A stretch of DNA of 64,000 bases from Tanytarsus gracilentus (taxonomy: Eukaryota > Arthropoda > Insecta > Diptera > Chironomidae): contig JAXRKN010000036.1 in the NCBI GenBank assembly GCA_038502055.1, positions 1,612,001 to 1,676,000 of the forward strand, written 5' to 3'. Under the pieces are notes generated by a model. That model was given only the letters and a program-made list of their open reading frames with translations. It was not told where the DNA came from and made no database searches. A program made the translations under genes and the position numbers. Below are positions 53,321-64,000 of this stretch, piece after piece. The stretch's first letter is position 1, and each line of letters starts with the position of its first letter.

Positions 53321-54818
53321 TTAAATCTTTGATTCTAACATGTCGACGCCTAATTTATAGAATACATATGGGAAATATTCTGATTGACCAAATCCTAATC
53401 CTGGAATATCCACATTCTACAAAATTCAAGACCAATTAATTACTTTTAATGAAAAATTAATTAAATTTCTTACGTCAGCATTGCTAGATGATGAAGTTGA
53501 GGCAGAGCCATCAAGATGACCATATAATTGATTCAGCACGTCGCGAAGACGCTTTTGATTCTTTTTATTGGGATGAATGAGGATGGCTTGGAAGTTGACG
53601 GGCAGGCCATATCTAAAAATTTAAAACATTAACTTTAATTTATTCAATGGATTTGAAAATTTACCTTAGAACGGATTCTACAAAAACGCGGAGTGCTTTC
53701 ACGTGAATCCATGCACAGAAGCATTCACTAAAGTTAACTTTGAGCCATCTCACGAGTGGTCCCTAAATTTTTTAAAAACATAATAAAATTTTTAACAAAA
53801 CTTTTTAGAATCACTCACAAACTGCTTCTTTTTGTCTGTCACCAACTTGGTAATTTCATTTTTACCAGCTGCCAACTCCTCTTCATTGTAGGTGAAATCA
53901 CGTACAACAAATTTCTTCTCGCGAGCATGAAGCTTGAATTCGTCGACGACTTTCTTGAAGAGGGTCACATTGAAGAGACCAAAATCTTGATCTTGTGTTA
54001 TAAGTGACGATGATCGTGGAACAATCATATCGGTGAGTTTTTCATAGCCAATATTCCAGTCGCTGAACAAAGCCCTAAAAAGTTAAATTTAAATTTAATC
54101 AATGAACTTTTTTTAAAAAGTTATTAAAATTACTTGGGAACGATGACAAGTAAGGTTGTCAAATACTCCGAGTCCAAGATGAAATGTTCTTTCTTAACCA
54201 AATCAGCGAGGTTTCTAGTCAGCAAACTTCCACTAAAAAAAGGTTACCTAATTAAAAAATTATCAAAATTTAAAAACTAAAAATTATTTTACGTTTGTTT
54301 CTTCTCCAAGTTTTGCAAGTTGCCCTTCAAGCTGTTGTAAGCAGCCGATTTTGTCTTTAGGTCAGCATCAATCTGGCCAACTTGCTTGGAAATAATGTCA
54401 GCGATGTTACGAAGTGACTGCTTAATGGGATACTTCGCCATGTCCCATTGGAAACGGGTAATGTACTGTGCCAAGTCAGCTACAATCACATAAAATTTAT
54501 TATGAGTCACTAATTAGTGTCATTCAACTTACTGTTATTAGCCAACAAGTTCTCCAAGAGCTTATCGCGTTGATCCTCGAGCACATCACCCAAGTAGCCT
54601 GCAACTTTTTTCGTGATGGTCTCAACGAAGGCATCTAACTTGCCCAAATCATCAGACAATCCAACGAGTTGATCCAGTGTGCCCACTTTGAGGTCGGGAA
54701 TGTGAAATTTAAAGTTTTCACACAAGTTGTTCTGCTTGCTGGTCAAATTGTTCATCGTTTCCCATGTTTGCTGGCAAGTCTTATCGCCCGGTGCAGAAAT
54801 CAACCAATATTCGGACAT
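53321..54818 (-). CDS. Vha44: V-type proton ATPase subunit C
   Basis: Seven minus-strand exons: 54818-54533, 54479-54293, 54232-54134, 54074-53819, 53762-53665, 53612-53474 and 53416-53321. They join in frame to give 386 residues, the normal size. Subunit C links the V1 and Vo sectors of the proton pump and its release controls pump disassembly. Family blocks are the start [72 protein letters not shown] and HLDGSAS near the end. All junctions have GT/AG. It lacks the long insert seen in some fly isoforms, which could come from an unseen alternative exon. It is divergent from the LanC-like gene. Confidence 0.95.
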
Positions 54819-55582
54819 GATGCAATTTTTCTGCTAACCAATCGATGCGAAACTAAAAGAAATGAGATGAAATGTGTGAAAATTTCTCTGAATTTATTTG
54901 ATTTCACGGTCATGTGATGACATTTTGGATGTTATGTGAAAAATCGTATTGATTATTCTTGTGATGTTGGAGGATTAATTAATTTTTATTGAGATGCAAG
55001 AGTTATTGACTTTAAGTCAAGGACGATGGGTTTTAAGGAAAAATGTCCTTTGGTGAAAAATCAAAACAAATCGATTTTCTTGCAATTTTTTTAACTTTTT
55101 GTACTTTAAAGCTTTTAGTTAAAGCTAATTAACATTTTAAAACTCTTGATTCACTTCCTCGAGGTCAGCAAGTGGCTTAAATTTCACTAATTTAAATTTT
55201 TCTCATTTTTATTTTGATAAAATAATTTTTTTCGATTTTCTTTAATTTTCTCACTGATTTCACGAAAACTCACATCTGCAGTCAATGTCAAAGTGCTCTA
55301 ATAATCACAAGAATAACAATTTAATGTTAATTATGGCCTTAAAATTGATGAAAAAGAGGAAAAATTACTGTGAAAAGTTATTTCGAATTACCAGATGCTC
55401 TCACGTGATCTTCGGGTTGCCCACTTGCAAATATTTTTTTACTCTTTTTACACAATCAAAATTAAATTTTTTCACTCGAGTTTTCATGTGTAAAAAAAAC
55501 AAAATAAAAATTCCAATAAGACCGTGATGTGAAAAAACAAAACTTTAAATTCCAATAAGATTTTTTAAAACATTTGTGTAAA
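54819..55582. other. Intergenic region between divergent Vha44 and LanC-like genes
   Basis: 764 bp that should hold both promoters and 5' leaders. No TATA box of note. Short frames here are low complexity and not accepted as genes. Confidence 0.45.
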
Positions 55583-56840
55583 ATGACTGAAAGATATTTT
55601 AAAAACACAATCGAGGATTACACACCTGACTCTTCTATAAAAGTCAATAATAAATTCATTCGCGATTTAATAAAAAAATATGTTCGTGAAATTATGTTCA
55701 ACACTGATCCTCAACATAATGAAATTAATTCACGATCACGTGGCGATTTGTACGTTGGCTTGAGTGGAATTGCCTTCATGCTCTTAAAATTGTCACAATC
55801 AAGCATGTCGCATGAATTTGCTGCACTTGAACATGCTAAACTTTATTCTGATGCTGGTGAAAAGATTCTAAAAAAGTCCAAAAGTCAAAAGCATTTATCT
55901 CTGCTAAGCGGAAATGCTGGTGTTCATTTAGTTTCGGCAGCTGTCAATAAAGCTTTAAACAAATCAATGGATAAAGATATTAATAATATTCTCAAAGGAA
56001 TGACAATTTTTGAAAAGCCACCATACCTCGACGATGGACAGGATGAGATGTTAGTCGGTCGCTGTGGCTATTTACTTGGAATTCAGTGGCTCCAACAAAT
56101 AACAAAGACTGAAATCATCTCACAAAACGATATGAAAAAGCTCGCTCGAATAATGTCGGATAGTGGTCGAAATTATGCACGTGCGAATGAGCACGAGGTG
56201 CCAATAATGTATCAATATCATGGAAGAGAATATTTGGGAGCTGCTCATGGCGTGTCTGCGATTTTGTTCTCACTTCTTACTATTCCACTTGATCACAATG
56301 ATTTAAAGGATGTCAAATCCACAATCGATGCAATTTTAAATCTTCAAGACAGCAGTGGAAATTTCCCAAGTAAATTCAACAAACCAGAAGCGAATTTAGT
56401 TCATTGGTGTCATGGAGCGCCTGGAATTGTTTTCTTAATGGCCAAAGCTTATAAAGTTTTTAATGAGGAAAAATATCTTGAGTCATGCTTGAGATGCGGA
56501 GATTTAGTTTGGGAAAAAGGATTACTTAAAAAAGGACCAGGATTATGTCACGGAATTTCTTCTTCTGGCTATGTTTTTTTACTTCTCTTTCGTCTAACAA
56601 ATGACCAAAAACATTTACATCGCGCTTATAAGTTTGTAGAGTTTCTAGTCAGTGACCAGTTCCAGAATGAAGCACGGACGCCAGACAGACCATTCAGTTT
56701 ATTTGAAGGTAAAAGTTGTTTTGATTTAGACGGCCTTGAATTCTTCTTCTTATTCATTAGGTCTCAGCGGTACCGTTTGCTTCTTATTGGATTTACTACA
56801 ACCGGAGAAAACAGAATTTCCATTCATGAATGTCTTTTAA
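55583..56840 (+). CDS. LanC-like protein (LANCL family)
   Basis: Exons 55583-56708 and 56761-56840 (52-nt intron) give 401 residues. The ATG at 55583 (MTERYF) is the first in frame. LanC-like proteins are zinc-binding alpha-alpha barrels related to bacterial lanthionine cyclases; animal members bind glutathione and add it to dehydro-amino-acid residues in damaged proteins. The zinc ligands are recognisable: the Cys of HWCHGAPG and the Cys-His of LCHG, with the family repeats DLYVGLSGIA, LLSGNAG, GAAHGVS and FEGLSGTVCF. The last of these is assembled across the intron, which supports the splice. If the intron is retained, a different tail of about 60 residues results. Confidence 0.92.
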
Positions 56841-57796
56841 TGTGTAACTCATACATATGCAAATCCATGTGCGTCAAGTTATGAAAAAATGTTGTATCCT
56901 TAAATGAATCTCACACAACTAAATTTCTTCTTTCATAACTCATTTTTGTTTATAAACAGCTGATTGAGAGATTTTTGCCGGTTTTGTTTACAAACAGAGA
57001 GTTTAATTCGACACTTTAGACTTGACGTCATGTGGGAAAAAGAGAACGTCAACCAAAAAAAATCTTTTTATACGAATTATTTTAAAAGTTTTCTTTAAAA
57101 ATAAAAAATTTGTACATTTTTAGAGATTTTGAAATAAAAAATAAATGAAAAAATCAAAACTTTGGACTAAATTTAAATTTTTACTCAATTTTTAAATTTA
57201 TAGCACTTTTTTAAAAATCAAATTCTTTTTTATTAATTTAACCTCACTTTATAAGAAATTTTATTAAAATAAATAAAACTTTTATTTTTTAATTTTCGGA
57301 CAACATGGACACAATTCAAACTAAAACGCCACACTGAAAAAATCATGGAAACATTATCGATATTTAGAACGATAAAGAAGAAAAATTTTGTGAAAAAATT
57401 AAAAATCTTTCAGATTTAGAGATTTTAAGGCTTGAAATTGATTTAGTTTTGTAAAAATATCAATTTTAGTTCATTAGAATGTAAAAATAAGTCTTCGAGA
57501 GTAATTTTAATCGGAAAAAGTTGAAAAATAAAAATCTGGAAATCTCCATATTTTGAAAAAATTTGTCACATTCAATTTATGTGTGAAATCTTTATCAAAA
57601 CCAGTGCAAATTTGGTTAAAAATCAATATATCTGCGGTATCAACACAGCAATAGACAATTGCTGTTAAAATTTCAACGATAAACTCGCATTTTCTCGATT
57701 TTCTGATCGGATGCAAAATAAAAATGTCTGCACCTTACTGTAATCGATGTCGATGAAAAAATTATTGTAATGAAAATTTAAATCGTAATAGCAGCA
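56841..57796. other. Intergenic AT-rich region upstream of HERC2
   Basis: 956 bp without a convincing gene; low-complexity A/T tracts. It presumably contains the LanC-like polyadenylation region and the HERC2 promoter. Confidence 0.45.
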
Positions 57797-60700
57797 ATGT
57801 GGCTTCGTAAATTGGAGTATTTGGACGAGAAGTGGCTCAAGTGCAATTTAAATGGAGCACTTAAAGATCCTTACTTTACTCGCACTGCCATATTTAATAC
57901 CCTCATTCAAGATACAGAGTTATCGGACACGAAATTTAATTCTGCCATTAACACCGTTGGTCGAATTTCGTACTTGAGAAATGATGGAAAATACTATTGC
58001 GGTGCAAAAGTTCTAAATTGTTCCTGCTGTGATGGCACGTGTGGTCCTCACTCAGCGTGTGTCTGTGAGTCTTGTCAAATTGTGCCGGCCACCTTAGAAC
58101 TACCCGATGACTTCCAAAATCACCAAGAGCGACCGAATGACTTTAACATGAACAGTGAAGCATGTTTTGAGAGCTGGATGTGGGGACCCATACCAGGTCA
58201 GTTTCTTTACTTTAAAAATAATTGTAATAATAATTTTATCATATCATTTTAGATGACAATCAACTTAATACGTGCATCAAGAAACTTTTAGCTGAACAAC
58301 GAAAAATATGCTTGCAAGCTAGTGAAAATAGTTTGTCTAGTTTCTCACTCAAAATGATTCTAAAAATTTATGAACGCTACTTCGTGGCATTGGCTCGGAG
58401 TAAGTCTCGAAAAATAAGTGCTGGCAACCGAGAGAGCATTCATGTTGATGACAAGAGTGCAAGTTTTGAAATTGAAGCCAAAGAAGTGAATCTTAGTAAG
58501 ACTGAAAAAGTTAAGCATGAGTTGGCAAAGATTGGAACAAGAACAGCTCTAAACTTTTTCTTTGCAACTCTTAAGAGAGCATGGAAATCAGGAGATACGG
58601 AAATTTGTAGTGAGCTCTTGGGTGATTCTTTAGAGGCAATTCAATTATCGTTAGAACCAGGTGGCTTATTTGACACGTCTGGACTTTCATCGCTCTGGAT
58701 GGAGGCAATAGAAAAGTCCATTAAATTCCTCCGTCAAATTGTTTTGAACGAGATTAGCAATGAGAATGAAGGATCTCAATTGATTCCGAGAGCTGATAGA
58801 AATGTTTCACTTAATCTTTTATTAGAACTTGAAATGCAAAAAGGAACACTTGCTGGATCACTTGAGGGTGTATTGCTCCTAATCACAATTGCAGAAAATA
58901 ATTTACACATAAATGATAACCGTCAAACACCCATCACCACTAATGGGATACCTTTAGTAAAAATATTGAAGCGATATGGAGAAATTAATAAAGATTTAAC
59001 AATTTTATCTTCATCCGATCACCTCTCATGCAGTCCAACCGAATCATTCTTAAGATTTCTCTCATTACCCGATGAACAAGAAGCTGAAAATGCATTATTG
59101 GATCCACAACAAGCAGCTGTTATTATTATGAGTCATTTAGATCGTCTTTGTCGCTCACATCTTCCCTCAAAAATGTGGACATCTCGAATTCAAAATTATC
59201 GAAACCAGCAAATCATTTCTTTGGGATACAATGGACTTTCACCAGAATTTAATGTTTTCTCATCCGAATCTGACGATAAGTGGATGTACGATTATACAAG
59301 AAATTCCAACTACTCAGCACCAACAATAGATTTTGGAGCAAACATTATGGTCGATCAAATTGCATGTGCTGAAAATGTAATATATCTTTTAAGCATGTCC
59401 GGTGAAGTTTATGAAGTAAAATTGCAATCGGATCAGACAAAAGCTCTTAAGCTGGAAGGATTTGATTCAACTGTTGCTAAAATTTATGCAAACTGTGAAG
59501 GAAGACACTTCATAGCAATTACTGAAAATCATGAAGTTTATGCTTGGGGTGTTGGGGATAATGGAAGATTAGGATTGGGTGACGAGTGCTTGTCCATGAT
59601 GAAACCTACTAAAATCAATTCTTTAAAAGAAAAACAAGTTATTGGAGCTTCGTGTGGCACAAGTTACAGTGCGGTTTTTACAAATAGCGGAGAGCTTTAT
59701 ACCTTTGGTCAAGGACTTTTTGGAAAGCTCGGTCATGGCAGCTCTGACGATAAATTCGTCCCAACTTTAGTCAATGCACTGAAATCACATAAAATTGTAG
59801 ATGTTGCATGTGGTGACACTCACACACTTTGCGTCACCGATCAAGGCAAAGTTTTTGCATTTGGCGATAGTGATTTTGGAAAACTTGGAGTTGGTGTGAC
59901 AAATGGATCTCAAGTTCCGATTCTCGTCGATAGTTTAAACAACATTAAAAACGTTTTTGCTGCATCTCACTTTAGCTTGGCAATTTCTCATGATGGAATG
60001 TCTCTTTACAGCTTTGGAAAAGGAGGCAGATTAGGGCATGAAAACATAATTGAAGATCTTTATTTGCCACAAAAAATTGATGGATTAAATGGAAAGAAAA
60101 TCGAGAGAGTTGCAATTGGTTCAGCTCACGTTCTATTGCTGATGGAAAATAGTGAACTATATGGCTTTGGAAAGAATGATTTCTCACAAATTTGCCCACC
60201 ATGCATCACTAAAGAAGTAATTATTGCCAAACCAATTCTGACGACACCTCCATTTCTAAAAATCAGTGGAATCTCTTGTGGTTCCACTCAAAGCATTATT
60301 TGGTCACATTCCTCAATGATTTGTATTCCATCAAAGATTCCATTTGTTGTCGATTTATCGGATCAAACTTTTAGACTTCTCGATCAACTTTTGTCGTGTG
60401 TTTGTGGAAATCTTTCTACAACCGGAGCAGCTGCTGCAGAACCTGATCATCCTCCAAATCAAGAAGCTGAATGCATTGCTGTTGCTTCTTTAAATTTAAT
60501 GTGCTTGCAGTTTCATGCAATGATTTGCAATAATATTTCACCAAAGAAAGTTGGCTTGACTGGCACCCGATTGAAAAGTATCAAGTCAAGAATTCTTCAA
60601 TTGTCGGGTGGAAATTCAATTTTAAAAACAATTCAAGAGGCAGCTCAAAGTGCTCTTCAAGTTGGATGGTCAATATTGCTTCCAACACCATCAGAAAGAG

Positions 60701-63700
60701 CTCAAACTTTAACATCGCTCTTGCCAGATCCTTCACAAGCGTCAGCACATCGTTTTATGACAGATTTACTCGTCGGATCAATTATGGCTGAAGGAGGACT
60801 AGAGACTGCATTAAATCAAATCATCAACTCAGAGAGTCACGATTGTGAGCAACTTCCGCTGCTTGATTTATTGAAGCAACTCCTTCACAATAATTCAAAC
60901 CTAACTCAAACGAGATTGAATCAGTTGTTGATTGAAAATCTAACCAAGACATCTGATGAATTAATAATCGATGACACTTCCTCGTCGAGCATTGATCTCC
61001 TCCATAAATTTCAGAGACTCGTTCTCGCACACATTTGTGCTGTGGCAAATATTTCAAACGATTTATCCGGTGCTGAGTCTCTCCTTGAGTCCTACATCAT
61101 CCTCATGTCAACGCTTTGTGTTTCAACCTTAACAAAAGCACAGGAAGTGATAATTCAAGAGAAAGAAAATGTCGCCAATATTCTTCAATGTGACATCTCC
61201 GATTCTTTACTATATGAACTTTTACTTGGAATAATTTTGGTTCAAAAAGAGCGACCTTCATTTCTTTCTTCCTTCAAATGGATAGAAAATTTATTGCCTT
61301 TATTGACAGCTTTGGATAGCATCAATCGACTACTCTACGATACGGATGTTAAAAACTCCGATCACATGGGATGGCCTGGAATAATTTGTCGAGATAACGA
61401 CATTGATCGTCAAACGGTTCAATCTGAAACTCAATTAATAAGAAAGAATGATTTTGAGAATAGTTTATTAGACGGATGTAAATGGATCATTGTCAATGGT
61501 TGTGTCTATGACGTTAAAGAATTAGTGTAAGTTTTTGGCATTATTAAAAATATTCAAACTAATTTTCATTAATTTTTAACAGATTTGAAAATGCTGACTC
61601 TCAACATCTTATCGAGGGCAACATTGGTAAAGACTTGACACTGGAATTAAGTGCTTTAGAGCATCAAAAGACTTTAGAGGATATAACGAGCAACAATAAT
61701 ATTTTAATTGGAAAATATGAAAATGAAACGTCTTTGAAGTTTAAAAATTTCGATCAGAGCTACGAAAAACTTTGCTACTTTGAGTCTGAAAAAACTCTCG
61801 CATGGATTTTGGGAATGAGATCGAATATTTTACAAAAAGCAACGCCACTGCAACCGGCTGAAATTAATTGCAAGAAAATGTTAAATTCAATAGTTTTGAG
61901 AGGTGGCTTGCAAACAAATATAGCAAATCCTTTTGACGAGGAAAAGTTTGAGGCGAGAAGTAGTGGCTCAACTGCTGGAAGTACTCCAACTACAGATGTA
62001 ATTAACATCCTCGGAGAAATTCAACCATTCACTCAATGTCCACCCTTGCAATTTAGAATCCATTCACTAATTTACGGTCTTGCCGAGGGCAAAACGAGCG
62101 ACCCAAATGTAGCAGCTTGGATCTCTTTATCGGAGCGATATTGCAAGGAAAATAATTTAATATGGCATCAAGAATATTCAACAGATCATCCAATTATTGA
62201 TGTTGAAAGACTTCTTACTGCCGTTTTAATCAGACATCAGAGCTTAGGAACTTTGATTTTGGCAGTAATTGATCGAGACATGACAGGAGCAGATGGCAAA
62301 GTTCCTCAAGCAATTACTGATATTATAAAAATTGTCCACATGATGAAATGGAATTTGATTAAAATTCGACAGCAACTAAATCGAAGCTACAAAGAAGTTT
62401 GCACTCCAATTATTGAAAAGTGTCGATTTCTTCTTTTTGAAGTGAGACCATCGCTGAGTCCCGAGCAGTCAGGGTTAAAAAAACTCTTTAATCACTATAA
62501 AGAGCCTCGCTTTAAGACAATTGTGAAGCAAATCATTGAAGATGGCAAACAAAATTCAGAAGATCTCGAATCAGCAAAAATTGATGACCTACTAAATGCC
62601 TCAATTCAAAGCACTCACAATTCCCTCTCTAAAGTGGCTCAATTTGTGAGCGAACACTTTGATCGTCACATGTCAAACGAGAGTCTCCACAAAACTGGCA
62701 GCTCCGAAGCGGTTAATTTTGAAATTATTCCATCGAAAACTCCGTCGAATGAAAATTTATTGGCGGTTGACACGCCCGCAGAAGAAATATCACCTCTCCT
62801 CTCGAACGCTGATGATCTTCCACCCGAAATTGAAAGTAAACCGACAAACAATGACGAGTTTGTTAATAATGTCATATTGAAGCTAAGTGAACGCTACAAT
62901 CAGAATGAAGATGCAAAGTTTAAGTCAACTTTAAACAATCAAATCGTCGATTTTGTTATGCAGGAAAATTTTGATGTTGAAACACTCAGACGTGCAATGT
63001 TTTGTCAAATTCAGAGATATCAAATGCGAAAAGAAGGTTTGAGAATGTTCAACGAATTAATTTCAATAAATTCAATGCTTGACGCTGCAAAGTACAACAT
63101 CTATAATGGATTTTTAAACTCTGCTTATGGTGAAGAGTCTTCTGAATGGAATGACCATCAGTATGACCATATTTTAGAAAATCTCAATCTTATAACTGCA
63201 TACCAGAAAGCTGACATTTTAATTGCACACTCGCACATTTTAGAGTGGACAATTAGAGCTTTTCAAAAGTATGTCAATCAAGATCCCGTGGTCAATAAGC
63301 ACAAGTGGATTTATGGCGATAAAAATCAATCAAATCTCGGAACATCCGTTTTCCTCAAGAAAGTATCACGAGCAAGATTTTTACTGATGATTTTCGGACT
63401 ATTAGCTAAAAACTATACAGCCAATGAGTTAAGTTTGTTGATAAATTCTGGCTTGTTAGGAACGAGCCTCGGGCTGCTCCATCAAACTGGCAGCAGTGAC
63501 TTACCAGCCAATAATAAAACCGATAAAGAGCTTAGCGTGGTGTACGAAGAAAATATAAAGTTCAAGCACAATTTCTGCAAGGATGGAATGCTCTCCGGAC
63601 CGGAGCTTGTCAAACAAATGAAAATCGGTACACGAGTCGCTCGAGGAGCTGATTGGAAATGGGGCGATCAAGATGGAAATGGCGAAGGAAGAATTATCAG

Positions 63701-64000
63701 TGAAGTTGGTGATGACGGTTGGGTTCGTGTCGAGTGGGATACGGGAGCGACTAACTCATATCGAATGGGCAAGGAGGGCCAGTATGACTTGAGACTTGCC
63801 GATAGTAGCTTTAAAATTATTTCACCCGATAAAGAGAGCGATAAAGAGCACGAATTGTACGAGTCTAAGTTGCAACAAAATGATTTTCATCCCACTAAAT
63901 TATTAAAAAATGCCTGCATAAAATTACTGCAAATGGTCTCGACTTCCATCGGTGTTCATGGCGATAAAATGCAAAATGATGCAGTAAAAGTTTTCGTTAC
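57797..64000 (+). CDS. HERC2: E3 ubiquitin ligase HERC2, N-terminal part (runs off the window)
   Basis: Exons 57797-58196, 58253-61526 and 61583 to beyond 64000 are in frame: about 2030 residues of a protein normally near 4800-4900. In order: an N-terminal Cys-rich cluster (CSCCDGTCGPHSACVCESC, about residues 73-91), an RCC1-like domain (RLD1) with repeats such as AWGVGDNGRLGLGD and TFGQGLFGKLGHG at about 420-690, a long helical region, a cytochrome-b5-like segment (GCKWIIVNGCVYDVKELV) crossing the second intron at about 1210-1225, and a MIB/HERC2 domain (GTRVARGADWKWGDQDGNGEG) at about 1905-1965. The remaining RLDs, the ZZ and DOC domains and the HECT catalytic domain lie to the right of the window. 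HERC2 acts in DNA-damage signalling and protein turnover. Confidence 0.93.

Overview
The window looks like nuclear DNA of an insect, most likely a nematoceran (midge-like) fly. It is very AT-rich and has short spliceosomal introns, many of 55-90 nt. It carries recognisable host genes: RRN3/TIF-IA, Arp2, NIF3, an F-box protein, a chondroitin-synthase-family protein, an LRR-BTB protein, V-ATPase subunit C, a LanC-like protein and HERC2. All calls come from reading the sequence and from knowledge of the families; no search was run.

Layout. Positions 1-10.1 kb are almost gene-less; the only supported coding piece is the first coding exon of a membrane protein on the minus strand (4287-4551). A 983-bp non-autonomous hAT-like element with GC-rich ends and a perfect 8-bp target duplication lies at 10148-11130. 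RRN3 (minus) and Arp2 (plus) follow head-to-head, but Arp2 is cut off in its second exon at 16475. A 21.6-kb Polinton/Maverick (adintovirus-like) element begins there, 16477-38096, with inverted terminal repeats of about 356 bp. Right of it, 38097-44197 is a second near-identical copy of the 10432-16475 segment (part of the hAT element, RRN3, Arp2 5' end), this time leading into intact Arp2. The rest (45.9-64 kb) is ordinary gene-dense host sequence ending inside HERC2.

The Polinton carries the expected set: protein-primed DNA polymerase B with N-terminal zinc fingers, RVE integrase with a chromodomain, adenovirus-type cysteine protease, FtsK/HerA-type packaging ATPase, double-jelly-roll major capsid protein, a pX-like basic core protein, a pVI-like small protein and a probable minor virion protein. 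It also has six proteins I do not recognise, two of them with signal peptides near the left end. All core frames are open once introns are allowed for. Six of its fifteen genes need introns (eight in total), and one intron interrupts the ATPase P-loop, so expression must be nuclear and spliced.

The most important structural point is that the two flanks of the Polinton do not match as one simple insertion. The left junction lies in Arp2 exon 2; the right junction lies about 6 kb upstream of that site, inside the hAT element. Either recombination between two insertions duplicated the segment, or the assembly switched between haplotypes carrying the element at different sites.
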